Source: Halomonas sp. H10-9-1 (GTDB lineage Bacteria; Pseudomonadota; Gammaproteobacteria; Pseudomonadales; Halomonadaceae). From it: DNA of 64,000 nt. Location of the stretch: positions 248,001 to 312,000 of the forward strand of contig NZ_JAMSHO010000001.1 of the NCBI RefSeq assembly GCF_040147005.1, read 5' to 3'. Under the pieces are notes generated by a model. It worked only from the letters and a program-made list of their open reading frames with translations, had not been told where the DNA came from and did not search any database. Below are positions 8,212 to 17,181 of the stretch, one piece after another. The position numbers were made by a program, and so were the translations under genes. Every line of letters starts with the position of its first letter. The stretch's first letter is position 1.

Positions 8212-9531
8212 ATGACAAAATGTACCACGCCCACCGCCACCTTTCCACGCTGCAAAGGCCGTCAGATCACCGCCAGCTTCGATGGCGGCGAGGTCACCTC
8301 TGACGGTGGCATCCTGCTGCTGCGGCAGCTCGACCGCGAGATGGGCCTGACCCGCGCTATCGCTCGCCGGCTGAGTGATGACCGCGATCCTCAACGCTGC
8401 CTGCATCGCACCGAAACCCTGGTCCGGCAGCGCGTTTTCGGCCTGGCGCTGGGCTATGAGGACTTCAATGACCACCAGGCCCTGCGTCACGACATCGCCT
8501 TGCAGACCGCCGTCGATACCGATGGCGTGCTGGCCAGCCAGTCCACCTTGTGTCGCTTCGAGCAGCAGGCCGATCGGGACTGGGCGGCTACCATCCACGA
8601 GGAGATGATCGAGCAGTTCATCCGCTCGTTCCGGCGGCCACCCAAGAAGCCGCTCTACCTCGACTTCGATGCCACCGACGATCGGGTGCATGGCCAGCAG
8701 CTCGGGCGGCACTTCAACGGCTACTACAACCACTACATCTTCCTGCCGCTGTTCGTGTTCTGTGGCGACCAGCTGCTGGTCAGCTACCTGCGTCCGGCCT
8801 CGCTGGATGCCGCTCACCACGCCGGTGCCATCCTCGCCCTGTTGGTCCGGCGGCTGCGCCAGGCGTGGCATGAGGTGAAGATTGTCTTCCGAGGCGACAG
8901 CGGCTTCTGCCGTCCACTGATCCTCAACTGGTGTGACCGCCACGGCGTCGATTACATCATCGGCCTCGCCGGCAACAAGCGCTTGGCCAAGCTGGCTCTG
9001 GACATCGACTACACGTCGGCTATCCGCTTCGAGAAGAGTTGGGAGAAGGAGCGTGTCTTCGGCTTCATCGAGTACGCTGCCAAGAGCTGGAAGGAGCGTC
9101 GACGAAAGGTCATCGTCAAGTCCGAGACCAGCCGGCGTGGCTTCAACACCCGCTATGTGGTCACCAGCCTGCGCGGCTGCAGCGCCGAGTGGCTCTATGA
9201 CCACCGCTACTGTGCCCGGGGCGAGATGGAGAACCGCATCAAGGAGCAGCAGTTCCTGTTCTCCGACCGCACCAGCTGCCACGAATGGTGGCCCAACCAG
9301 TACCGACTGCTGCTGTCGGGGTTGGCCTACCTGCTGCTGGAGCGGCTACGCCGGATTTACCTCAGGCGCACCGCCTTCGCCCAGGCCCAGGTCAACACCC
9401 TCCGCCTGAAGCTGCTGAAGATCGGCGCTGTCATCACCCGCAACACGCGCACGATTCGGCTGATGTTGAGCAGCCAGTACCCGGAGCAGGACCTCTTCCT
9501 GAAGCTGGCCAACAAGCTGGTGCCCGGATAG
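8212..9531 (+). CDS. IS1380-family transposase
   Basis: A 439-residue DDE transposase. Aspartates of the catalytic core are seen in LYLDFDATDDRVHG (near residue 150) and VFRGDSGFC (near residue 226), and the conserved YCARGEMENRIKE segment supplies the glutamate (near residue 345). These motifs and the length are typical of the IS1380 family. The gene fills most of the element at 8125-9698 and is uninterrupted, so the IS is probably still functional. Confidence 0.93.
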   Translation: MTKCTTPTATFPRCKGRQITASFDGGEVTSDGGILLLRQLDREMGLTRAIARRLSDDRDPQRCLHRTETLVRQRVFGLALGYEDFNDHQALRHDIALQTAVDTDGVLASQSTLCRFEQQADRDWAATIHEEMIEQFIRSFRRPPKKPLYLDFDATDDRVHGQQLGRHFNGYYNHYIFLPLFVFCGDQLLVSYLRPASLDAAHHAGAILALLVRRLRQAWHEVKIVFRGDSGFCRPLILNWCDRHGVDYIIGLAGNKRLAKLALDIDYTSAIRFEKSWEKERVFGFIEYAAKSWKERRRKVIVKSETSRRGFNTRYVVTSLRGCSAEWLYDHRYCARGEMENRIKEQQFLFSDRTSCHEWWPNQYRLLLSGLAYLLLERLRRIYLRRTAFAQAQVNTLRLKLLKIGAVITRNTRTIRLMLSSQYPEQDLFLKLANKLVPG

Positions 9532-9699
9532 CGCCGCGGCGTGCTGTCCCCGGCACAGAAAAGACATGGGGGTGGGGGGAGGTGCGCCCTGAGCACAGGA
9601 ACTTGATCAAAAAGCAGCCAAACTCCACCTCAGATCCCTTTTATCCCCACCGAGCCTGGCATCTGGGGACTTCTGACTGACCCGGTGCAACATCCGGGC

Positions 9700-9823
9700 T
9701 AACTCGGTGCTGTCATTGCCCTGGCAGGCGATCAGGCTCTGCTTCATCGGCCGGGCCCAGAAGGCCTCCAGATGGTGGCGGATGGCCTCCACGGCTTGGG
9801 CCTCGTCACGACCACTATAGTGG
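9700..9823 (-). pseudogene. Fragment resembling formate dehydrogenase delta subunit (FdsD)
   Basis: On the minus strand, from about 9823 down to the IS1380 target site, the frame reads GRDEAQAVEAIRHHLEAFW followed by ARPMKQSLIACQGNDSTEL. The arrangement of an acidic helix, then HL..FW.RPM and a small C-terminal helix resembles the FdsD family (delta subunit of NAD-dependent formate dehydrogenase). Its N-terminus has been replaced by unrelated, IS-like sequence, and its C-terminus was cut by the IS1380 insertion. No other fds gene is nearby. The family call rests on pattern recognition only. Confidence 0.35.
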
Positions 9824-10064
9824 ACCCTGAAATCAACCTGATTCCGTAAAGCCAGCGCCGACACTTCCCCCATCACCGCCAGCGAGCATTTTTTGACCGC
9901 CGATTCCGTCTCAACCGCTGAACGCATCCCGGGGAGGACCAACCATGGCGACGCTGACCGACGAGAGCAGCCCATTTTGACAGGCATTTCTACCCGCCGG
10001 ACACGGTGATACTGGCTGCCGGTGACCGTCAGCTCTCTGCGTGGTGCCTTTGTCCGACAGACGA
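9824..10064. other. Mosaic of mobile-element debris
   Basis: No intact gene. The segment begins with TGGACCCTGAAATCAACC (9821 onward), which looks like an IS terminus, and contains on the plus strand a ribosome site (GGGGAGGA) followed by ATG at 9943 and the short frame MATLTDESSPF before a stop. This could be the beginning of a truncated transposase. An open minus-strand frame of 154 codons spans this segment and overlaps the end of the neighbouring transposase, but it is a chimera of fragments and I do not support it as a gene. Confidence 0.35.
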
Positions 10065-11426
10065 TCAGCATGGCGTGCCTCGGGGATAGCGCAGGCGGCT
10101 TCGCAAGGTGTTCAATACCGTCATGCGTCCGATGTCCTGCCCGAAGTCGAGGATGATCTGCCGCGCCTTGTGAATCACGAGCGCCGCACGATGCACCAGC
10201 TCTTGTAGCACGGTGCGGATCCGGCGCCGCTTGGCGGGATGGCGCACCGGGCTCAGCTCGCCGGTCATGCCCAGCTGCCCCATCAGCCGCAGGATGTTGT
10301 AGGCCAGCTGGGCGAGGTGCAGGATCAGATCGTTGGTGGCGAACTTGCCCGACGGCAGCCGCTCCAGGTCGAGATCGGTCTTGATCTCACTGTGGAATTG
10401 CTCGTGGGTGGCATGCGCCTGGTAGCGTTTGATCACCGCCTCCGGCGCCTCGTCCAGGCTGGTCCACCAGCCTTCCAACTCATAGTCCGGTTCGAGCAGC
10501 AACTGGCCATCGCGATCGGCGGTGCGCTCTACCAGGCGCATCACGCGTTGGACGACGTATTCGGTCTTGTTGTCGTCGTGGATCGAGACGGTCTGCGTCC
10601 ACAGCGCCTGGCGCTTGCCAGGACGCAGCTCTTCCCAGTAGTCCGCCGCCACAGCCAACCAGGTATCCTGATCCGCCGTGGCCGAGCCGCGCGGGTTCCA
10701 TTTGACGACATAGTCGAGCCGGCGCCCCTCGTCGGCAAAGACCTGGCGCTGCTGTTCGAGAAGCGCCAGGTGCGCCTGGCTGTCGAAGCCGCTGTCCTCG
10801 CGTAACAGGATCGGTTGCTTGGTCAGGCCTTGGGCGCGAGGCAGTACCCGCTCCAGGAAGGCGTTGCTCTCCTTCATGGTGTGCTGCTGGCCAGGCCGCA
10901 GTTCCAGACCCAGGCACCACCCTTCGTTGCCCAGATAGGCGGCGATCGGGGTGTAGCCATCGACCTTCTGGTAGGTCCGCGAGACGCCTTCCTTCTTCGA
11001 GTTGCTGTTGTCCATGACGAAGGTGTCGATGTCCAGGCAGACGTGCGTCGTCTCGGCGGTGATCGGTGCTTCGATCAGTGACAGCAGGGTCGTGGACCAG
11101 GTGGCGGTGTGCGCCTGCAGGTCGTTGGCGGCAAGTTTCTCCAGCCGCTGTCGCAGCGTCGCCGCGCTCGGCACCTTCTGCAGGGTCAGCAGTTGTTGGA
11201 GGGGCTTGTCGCGGCGGAAGTTCTCGACAGCGTCATAGTCGCTCATGCCCAGACACAGCAGGCCCAGGTAGCTCTTGACCACATCGCTGGTGCGCATGCC
11301 CAGCGTGGTGGGGAAGCGCCCGTCGATGCTGTCGACGCCAGCGATCTCGAAGCATTGCCCGATGATGGACAGCCCGGCGTGGCTGGTGAGGGTGCGGCGA
11401 CTGGCGCGGAACTTGACGTTGGGCAT
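10065..11426 (-). CDS. IS1380-type transposase (second, different element)
   Basis: A 453-residue IS1380-type transposase, clearly different in sequence from the copy at 8212-9531. Core residues are visible in VCLDIDTFVMDNSNSKKEG (near residue 130), LLREDSGFDSQ (near residue 208) and HEQFHSEIKTDLDLERLPSG (near residue 345). The frame is intact from ATG 11426 to its stop. I could not find a convincing pair of inverted repeats: the flanks are other IS fragments, so the element borders are undefined, probably lying near 9830-9970 on one side and 11490-11560 on the other. Confidence 0.88.
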   Translation of the reverse strand: MPNVKFRASRRTLTSHAGLSIIGQCFEIAGVDSIDGRFPTTLGMRTSDVVKSYLGLLCLGMSDYDAVENFRRDKPLQQLLTLQKVPSAATLRQRLEKLAANDLQAHTATWSTTLLSLIEAPITAETTHVCLDIDTFVMDNSNSKKEGVSRTYQKVDGYTPIAAYLGNEGWCLGLELRPGQQHTMKESNAFLERVLPRAQGLTKQPILLREDSGFDSQAHLALLEQQRQVFADEGRRLDYVVKWNPRGSATADQDTWLAVAADYWEELRPGKRQALWTQTVSIHDDNKTEYVVQRVMRLVERTADRDGQLLLEPDYELEGWWTSLDEAPEAVIKRYQAHATHEQFHSEIKTDLDLERLPSGKFATNDLILHLAQLAYNILRLMGQLGMTGELSPVRHPAKRRRIRTVLQELVHRAALVIHKARQIILDFGQDIGRMTVLNTLRSRLRYPRGTPC

Positions 11427-11569
11427 GGCACTGTCTGGGTGAATGGCGATATTCGCTATATTGCCATGCAGTTCAGTAGGTTAGAAGCATTCTTGGGGGC
11501 CGGTCTCACGGGTTCAGGATCAAGACACTGGTTTAAGATATGCCGAGGCCGATTTCGAAGGGACCAGAG

Positions 11570-11650
11570 ATGTCGAAACAGAAACGTAACACCCACTCAC
11601 CGGAGCTGAAGGCCAAGGGCCATGGCCGCTTCCGGGGCAGTGGGCGATGA
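11570..11650 (+). pseudogene. IS3-family OrfA remnant
   Basis: The ATG at 11570 is preceded by a purine-rich ribosome site (GGGACCAGAG) and starts MSKQKRNTHSPELKAK, the typical N-terminus of IS3-family OrfA. After 16 codons the match ends, and a stop follows at 11648. No OrfB is present. Only the 5' tip of the element survives. Confidence 0.5.
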
Positions 11651-11977
11651 TAGAGGCGGCAAAGGTGCTGCCAGGCTATACCCCCGGTCGCCGCGGGAAG
11701 GTCTCGGCGCCGTGAGGGGCACCCCAATGTCGGGATGAGTGTCGTTGCCTCTGATGCCCGGCTCTCATGAACTTACGATCACTTCATAAGCGGCACATGA
11801 GTTGAAGTTCATTCATCCGTTACATCATCGTTCACAGACTGAAGGATGTTAGTGCTGGCCCTCTCCGCCTTGACCGCTAAAAAACTTACGGCATAGCTAT
11901 CGTAACGAGAGCTCCTTTACCCACCCGCTTTGGCTCCCCGGTCATGTAGGTTGTGTGAGGAGCTCCAAGTATCTTTT
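11651..11977. other. Non-coding stretch downstream of the dctPQM operon
   Basis: No gene that I can support. It holds an inverted repeat ATGAACTT (11767-11774) / AAGTTCAT (11805-11812), and two copies of GAGCTCC near 11911 and 11959. Base composition drops towards AT near the end of dctM. Further IS debris is likely but I recognise none. Confidence 0.4.
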
Positions 11978-13276
11978 TTAGTTAATAAAACCAAGCTGAC
12001 GCGGCAGAAAGAGAGAAAGCTCCGGCACGAAGGTGGTAATCAGCATCACCGGGATACCCACGAAGGCGATCAACTGCAGCGCCGGCGAGAAGGCCTTATG
12101 GATCGACACCCGTCCGATTCGGCAGGCCATGTAGAGGATTGGCGCCACCGGTGGGCTGTTGGCCCCGATCACCACCGAGCAGGCGACGATGGCGCCGAAG
12201 TGCACCGGGTGGACGCCGGTATCGACCATCAGCGGCAGGAACAGAGGCGCGACCACAACGGTGACAGAGACATCGTCGAGTAGGGCACCCGCCAGCACCA
12301 GGAACACGTTCACCGCAATCAGAATCAGCAGCGGGTTCTGGATCAGGGTGGTGATCAACTGGGTAAGGTCCTGCGGCACACGCTCGAAGGCCAGGATGCG
12401 GCCGATCATGAAGGAAAAGAGCAGGATCAGGATGATAGAGCCGGTGGTCTCCGCGGCGGCGATGATGCTTCGTGTGAAGTGCTGGAAGGACTGGTCGCGG
12501 TAGACCAGGAAGCCGATGACGATGGCCGCGAAGGCCGCCACGGCCGCCGCCTCGGTGGGTGTGAATACACCGCCGTAGATCCCACCAAGGATAATGAAGG
12601 GCAGGCTCAGTGCGGGCAACGCCCGCCAGGTGGCTCGGGCCTTGGAGGGCGCCTGGCCAGGCGGATGTGCCGTGCCGGCCACTTCCTGGAAGAGTCGGCC
12701 CGCCGCCAGGCGGTTGACCAGGATCAGTCCCAGGATCAGCAGCAGTGCTGGACCCACCGTGGCCGCGAACAGCGCCGCCACCGATTGTCGGGTCACCACG
12801 GCGAAGAGGATCATGGTGATCGATGGTGGAATCAGGATGCCCAGCAGAGACGAGATGCCGAGCAGTGCCGAGGAGTAGCCGCGAGGATAGCCACGTTGCT
12901 CCAGCGGGCCAATCATGATGGTACCGATGGAAGCCACCGCGGCGGTAGCGGTGCCAGCGATGGCACCGAACACACCGGATGCCAGGACCATGGAAGCGCC
13001 CATACCCCCACGCCGCTTGCCGACCAGTGTCTCGATGAAGGTCACCAGGCGGCTGGCGATGCCGCCACTCTGCATAAGGTAGCCGGTGAGCACGAACAGT
13101 GGCAGGGCGATCAGGATCACCGAATCCACCGAACGAAAGCCTTGCATCATCAGGGTATCGAGGTTGGCATCATAGGCCATGGCCAGGTAGGCCAGCACGC
13201 CGGCGAAGGACCAGGCGATGGGCACGCCAAGTCCCATGAGCACCAGCAGCAGCAGGATGGCGAATAAGCCTTCCAT
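11978..13276 (-). CDS. dctM: TRAP transporter large permease subunit DctM
   Basis: A 432-residue integral membrane protein of the DctM family with about twelve hydrophobic segments. The family hallmarks LLGISSLLGILIPPSITMIL and GGIYGGVFTPTEAAAVAAF are present. It is the channel subunit of a TRAP transporter, which uses an ion gradient to import an organic acid or similar solute. The start is the ATG at 13276, overlapping the dctQ stop by one base (TGATG). The C-terminus ends GFIN close to the IS debris but appears complete. Substrate unknown. Confidence 0.93.
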   Translation of the reverse strand: MEGLFAILLLLVLMGLGVPIAWSFAGVLAYLAMAYDANLDTLMMQGFRSVDSVILIALPLFVLTGYLMQSGGIASRLVTFIETLVGKRRGGMGASMVLASGVFGAIAGTATAAVASIGTIMIGPLEQRGYPRGYSSALLGISSLLGILIPPSITMILFAVVTRQSVAALFAATVGPALLLILGLILVNRLAAGRLFQEVAGTAHPPGQAPSKARATWRALPALSLPFIILGGIYGGVFTPTEAAAVAAFAAIVIGFLVYRDQSFQHFTRSIIAAAETTGSIILILLFSFMIGRILAFERVPQDLTQLITTLIQNPLLILIAVNVFLVLAGALLDDVSVTVVVAPLFLPLMVDTGVHPVHFGAIVACSVVIGANSPPVAPILYMACRIGRVSIHKAFSPALQLIAFVGIPVMLITTFVPELSLFLPRQLGFIN

Positions 13277-13803
13277 CAGGATTCCTCCCTGGTCAATCCA
13301 TAGCTGTCGCGGGCGACTCGCAGATCGACGATTCCTACCCAGAGGTCGCGTATCGCGTAACAGCAACAACCCACGCTAGCAAGCATGATGGCCGCCTGGG
13401 AGATCCATAGCGGAATCGACAGTTCAGGAGTGTGCTGGGGGCGCTGCACGCCCCAGGCGAGCATGCGCTGGGACCAGTAGACGAAGCAGGCGCTGATAAC
13501 CACGACGATCAGCGCCACCAGCACCCGGTGCAGTGCCTTGACTCGAGCGTCGCGCAGCTGCAGTTCAAGGAAGTCCACCACCAGGTGCTCATGGCGACGG
13601 CTCGCGATCATGGCCCCGGTCATGTAGAGCCACATGCCGGCCAACATAACCAGCTCAAGGGTGCCGACCAGTGACCAGCCAAAGACGTAGCGCGCCAGGA
13701 TCAAGAAGAGCATTAGTCCCACGACAAGCAGACTCGTCACGACGGCAATGGCGTTGAGCAGCCAACCGATCTTCTCGTCCAGGGCCTTGAGGAAGGGTTG
13801 CAT
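13276..13803 (-). CDS. dctQ: TRAP transporter small permease subunit DctQ
   Basis: A 175-residue membrane protein with four predicted transmembrane helices and the DctQ signature region LILARYVFGWSLVGTLELVM. It partners with DctM of the same operon. The ATG at 13803 follows an AGGG-type ribosome site, and the gene lies 68 bp downstream of the binding-protein gene dctP. Confidence 0.9.
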   Translation of the reverse strand: MQPFLKALDEKIGWLLNAIAVVTSLLVVGLMLFLILARYVFGWSLVGTLELVMLAGMWLYMTGAMIASRRHEHLVVDFLELQLRDARVKALHRVLVALIVVVISACFVYWSQRMLAWGVQRPQHTPELSIPLWISQAAIMLASVGCCCYAIRDLWVGIVDLRVARDSYGLTREES

Positions 13804-13871
13804 GGAAGGGCCCTCACAACAGGGGCGCCGGCACGTGAAGTGGGCCGGCGCAGGGGTTCAGGTACGCAGCA

Positions 13872-14885
13872 TCACAGCGGCGTGGCGTTGGTTCGAATGG
13901 TGTCCATGATCTCGCTGCCCAGTTCCTCTTCCATGAGTGGCCAGACCTGCTCGCGGGCACGACGAGCAAAGTCCCGGAGGGTCTCCTCGGGCAGGGTGTG
14001 GTACTCCATGCCGTCTTCCTGAGCCTTGGCGATGTAGTACTCGTCACGCTCACGGGCGTCGACGAACTGCTGCTTCATAACCATCTGGGCCGCCTCGCTG
14101 ACCACCTGCTGATGTGCTTCGCTCAGGCGCTCATAGCTGTCCATGTTCATGGTCAGGATGCCGGTCATGAAGAAGTGCTTGGTGTGGACGTAGTGATCCA
14201 AGGTGTCGCGGAAGTATTCATAGGGCCAGTAAATGACATTGCCCGCTTCGCCGTCGACCACACCGGTCTGGAGGGCGGTGTAGACCTCCCCCCAGTCGAT
14301 GGCGGCGGTCTGGTAGCCTAGGGCTTGCATGGTCTGCGGCGCCGGGAAGACGGTCATGGTACGCACCGCCAGCCCCTCGGCACTCTCGATATCGAGCGCA
14401 TACTGGCCGCGCGAAGCCACGCCGTTGAATCCCTCGGGCCAGGGGCCGAAGAACTTCAGGCCGATATCGGCGAAGACGTCGCCAAGCAATTCGTTGACCC
14501 AGCCTCCAGGGCTATAGGCCTCGATGGCCTCGTCCCAGGATAGTGTCATGTAGGGGGTATAGATGACGCCGATGCGCTTGTCGTAGGAGGTCATCGGCCA
14601 GCTGAGCATCATGTCGATGCCGCCGGCAACCAGGAGGTCGAAGACCTCCTGTTGCCCGCCCAGCTCGTTCTGGTAGTAGACCTCGACCGCGAGCTCGCCG
14701 TTCGACTTCTCTTCGATCAGCCGGCTCCATTCATCAAGGGTGTCGCCGGCTGGGGATCCTTGTGTGCCCGAGTCGGTGACCAGGCGAAGGGTCGCAGCTT
14801 CGGCTGCGAGCGAGGCGCCGGCGAGGAAGAGAGCGCCGGACATGGCGGTGATGGTGGCGAAAGCTCTCAGATACTTAGCTGTCAT
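13872..14885 (-). CDS. dctP: TRAP transporter periplasmic binding protein DctP
   Basis: A 337-residue substrate-binding protein. A signal peptide covers about residues 1-28 (AGALFLAGASLAAEA-type segment). DctP-family features include the LGGQQEVFDLLVAGGIDMML segment and the mid-domain LAVRTM arginine that normally pairs with a carboxylate on the ligand (near residue 170). It delivers solute to DctQM in the periplasm. It is the first gene of dctPQM. Substrate cannot be assigned; a carboxylate is the usual choice. A degraded regulator gene lies just upstream. Confidence 0.92.
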   Translation of the reverse strand: MTAKYLRAFATITAMSGALFLAGASLAAEAATLRLVTDSGTQGSPAGDTLDEWSRLIEEKSNGELAVEVYYQNELGGQQEVFDLLVAGGIDMMLSWPMTSYDKRIGVIYTPYMTLSWDEAIEAYSPGGWVNELLGDVFADIGLKFFGPWPEGFNGVASRGQYALDIESAEGLAVRTMTVFPAPQTMQALGYQTAAIDWGEVYTALQTGVVDGEAGNVIYWPYEYFRDTLDHYVHTKHFFMTGILTMNMDSYERLSEAHQQVVSEAAQMVMKQQFVDARERDEYYIAKAQEDGMEYHTLPEETLRDFARRAREQVWPLMEEELGSEIMDTIRTNATPL

Positions 14886-15159
14886 GACACGATCTCACGT
14901 TGTTTGTTTTATAGTGGGCAGAATTGGTTTACCTGCTCACAGGGCGCTCGGTCAAACCAGGACACAACCCTATCGCATCAAAAGAATTAATAAAAAATAG
15001 CGTTATTTTGATAAAAAAATCTATTCATATAAGTATAGCCAGTGAATAACACTGCATATTTACCAAAGCCTAGGGTGCCGGCGACTGCCATCTATCTGAC
15101 ATGGTGTCGCCGTTGCGCTCGTGGATGTCGCTTCAAGGACCTGAACTCAAGCCATAAGC
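14886..15159. promoter_or_regulatory. AT-rich promoter region of dctPQM
   Basis: This 274-bp gap is much richer in A and T than its surroundings, with runs such as TAATAAAAAATAG and CATATAAGTATAG around 14985-15045. It must carry the promoter of the leftward dctPQM operon, but I cannot pick a single -35/-10 pair. No gene is seen. Confidence 0.4.
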
Positions 15160-15576
15160 TCAACGTCGACGGCATCCAGGGTTCCTGAGTATTTCCCCCG
15201 GAACACCTGCGCCAATGCCTGATAGTCGAGCCATGTCCCAGGCGGTCATCCTGCTTCCTGGCAACCTTGCACAGATGTCATACCCCCTGAATTTCAGCAC
15301 GCCTCCGACGACCACCAGATAGTCGAACTCGGCGGGATCCCGGAACCGCTCGCAGGGAGAGATGGCGGCACCGCTGCTGGAAAGCACCGACTCGCTGGCG
15401 CTGCTCATGAAGGTCCAGTGGCAGCGCACCTGACGGCTACGATCCCCCACATCGGCCGCCAGGCGCAGGCAGTCGACGAAGGCGGCGAAGGGGAGTAGCG
15501 TGAAGCGGTGCAACAGCACGAAACCGACCGAGAGGGGCTCTTCGGTCCGACACACGCTCCTGGTATAGAGCGACAA
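15160..15576 (-). pseudogene. Truncated GlxA-family (AraC-type) regulator
   Basis: The frame encodes VGFVLLHRFTLLPFAAFVD and later FDYLVVVGGVL, the start of the DJ-1/PfpI-like ligand domain of GlxA-family AraC regulators (normally about 320 residues). After about 95 residues the similarity is lost, the frame ends, and the DNA-binding half is absent. The 5' end abuts the IS21 element, and the apparent TTG start comes from IS sequence. It probably once regulated the adjacent dctPQM operon. Loss of the C-terminal helix-turn-helix means it cannot act as a normal regulator. Confidence 0.6.
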
Positions 15577-15657
15577 TTACTCTGGCCGGCCGACGACAAC
15601 TACTGTGACCGGTTGCCCTAAGCTTGACCGCTTGTCCCGACCCACCAGGGAGCCGGT

Positions 15658-17181
15658 ATGGCGGTCACCAGCCAACAGGTCACGCTCTATATGTCGCAAC
15701 GTCAACAAGGCCAGACCCAGGAGGTCGCCGCCGCCAAGGCCGGCCTCTCCGTTAGAACCGCTCGCCGCCTCGAACGCCGGGCCGAGTCCTCCGAGCCGCA
15801 GGCATCACGACACTGGCGAACCCGGCCCGACCCCTTCGCTGAGGTGTGGGAGACCGCACTCGTCCCCCAGCTGGCCGCCACCCCGGGCTTGCAAGCACTG
15901 ACCCTGCTGGAGTGGTTGCAGGAGCAGCACCCCGGCCAGTACCCGGACAGCCTGCTGCGAACCCTGCAGCGCCGGGTCAAGGGCTGGCGAGCCGCGCACG
16001 GCCCGGAGAAAGAGGTAATGTTCCCGCAAACCCATGGCCCCGGGCTGCGCGGCCTCTCCGACTTCACCGAACTCAAGGGGATTGTCATTACCGTGGCAGG
16101 GGAGCTGCTTGATCACCGGCTCTACCACTTCCGCCTGGCCTACAGCGGCTGGTGTTATGTCCGGGTGGTGCTCGGTGGCGAGAGCTACCCGGCGCTGGCT
16201 GAAGGCCTGACCCGTGCGCTGGAGCGCCTTGGCGGTGTCCCCGCGGAGCACCGCACCGACAGCTTGTCGGCGGCCTTCCGCAACCTCGGCCGGGAGGCGG
16301 AAGCCGACCTCACCGAGCGTTATGCTGCCCTGTGCGCTCACTACGGCATGACGGCCACCCGCAACAACCCGGGGCGCGGCCATGAAAACGCCAGCATCGA
16401 GTCGCCGCATGGTCACTTCAAGCGGCGCCTGCAGCAGCGCCTGGCGCTGCGTGGCTCCCAGGACTTCGCCAGCCTCGATGACTATCAGGCGTTCCTCGAT
16501 GAGGTGGCCGCCGCGATCAACCGCCGCAACGCGGCCCGCATCACCGTCGAGCGTGGCGCGCTGCAGCCACTGCCCAGCCGGCCCGGTACCGACTACAGCG
16601 AGGTGACGGTGCGCGTCACCACCTCCAGCACTATCCAGGTGCGCAAGGTGCTCTACTCGGTGCCGTCCCGGCTGATCGGCGAGAACCTGCGGGTGCACCT
16701 TTACGATGATCGCTTGGTGCTGCATCACGCACAGCAAGCATTGCTGACGCTGAGGCGGCTGCATGCCACGCCGGAAAGCGGCCGGTTGCGGGTCATCGAT
16801 TACCGCCATGTGATCGGCTGGCTGGTCCGCAAGCCCCGGGCGCTGGCGGGGCTGACGTTCCGCGACGACCTGTTGCCGAGTGCGGAGTGGCGCGAGCTGT
16901 ACGCCCGGCTGACCGCCGCCTTGCCGGTCGCCGAGGCCTGCAAGCGCATCGTTGGCGCTCTGGCGTTGGCCGCCGAGCAGGACCAGGCCGAGGCGATCGC
17001 CAGTTACTGGCTGGGCGCCCTGGCGCGCGGGAAGAGCCCGACGCTGGCCGAGCTCCAGGCCCGCTTCGCCGCCACGCCGAGCGCCACGCTGGTTTTCCCC
17101 CAGGTGACTCAGCATGACATCGCCAGCTACAACCATCTGGTGCCCAGCGTGCCGACCACAGAGGTGGGCTGCCATGCCTGA
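15658..17181 (+). CDS. istA: IS21-family transposase IstA
   Basis: A 507-residue IstA. N-terminal helix-turn-helix (QEVAAAKAGLSVRTARRLER, about residues 21-40), then an rve/DDE integrase core: DFTELKGI (first Asp near residue 133), the HRTDSLSAAF segment (second Asp), and GRGHENASIESPHGHFKRRL with the catalytic Glu. It catalyses strand transfer with the help of IstB. The ATG at 15658 follows GGGAGCC. Its stop overlaps the istB start by eight bases. Confidence 0.93.
   Translation: MAVTSQQVTLYMSQRQQGQTQEVAAAKAGLSVRTARRLERRAESSEPQASRHWRTRPDPFAEVWETALVPQLAATPGLQALTLLEWLQEQHPGQYPDSLLRTLQRRVKGWRAAHGPEKEVMFPQTHGPGLRGLSDFTELKGIVITVAGELLDHRLYHFRLAYSGWCYVRVVLGGESYPALAEGLTRALERLGGVPAEHRTDSLSAAFRNLGREAEADLTERYAALCAHYGMTATRNNPGRGHENASIESPHGHFKRRLQQRLALRGSQDFASLDDYQAFLDEVAAAINRRNAARITVERGALQPLPSRPGTDYSEVTVRVTTSSTIQVRKVLYSVPSRLIGENLRVHLYDDRLVLHHAQQALLTLRRLHATPESGRLRVIDYRHVIGWLVRKPRALAGLTFRDDLLPSAEWRELYARLTAALPVAEACKRIVGALALAAEQDQAEAIASYWLGALARGKSPTLAELQARFAATPSATLVFPQVTQHDIASYNHLVPSVPTTEVGCHA

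Larger units (their letters stand above)
8125..9698 (+). mobile_element. IS1380-family insertion sequence, 1574 bp, complete
   Basis: Terminal inverted repeats are CCCGGATATTGCACCGGA at 8125-8142 and CCCGGTGCAACATCCGGG at 9681-9698 (two mismatches over 18 bp). The element is flanked by a 4-bp direct repeat, CTAA, at 8121-8124 and 9699-9702, which is the expected target-site duplication. It carries one intact transposase gene. Both ends and the duplication are recognisable, so this is a simple insertion with little later damage. It sits directly upstream of sstT and interrupts an older open frame on the minus strand. Confidence 0.92.

Noticed and set aside
9607..10071. 154-codon minus-strand frame next to the second IS1380 transposase
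   Set aside because: Chimera: its middle is the FdsD-like fragment, its start is IS debris, and its last residues are encoded by the end of another IS.
11427..11569. Inverted repeats for the second IS1380 element
   Set aside because: Several weak pairs (for example TGGACCCTGAA against TTGATCCTGAA) were compared, but none gave matching ends with a target duplication.
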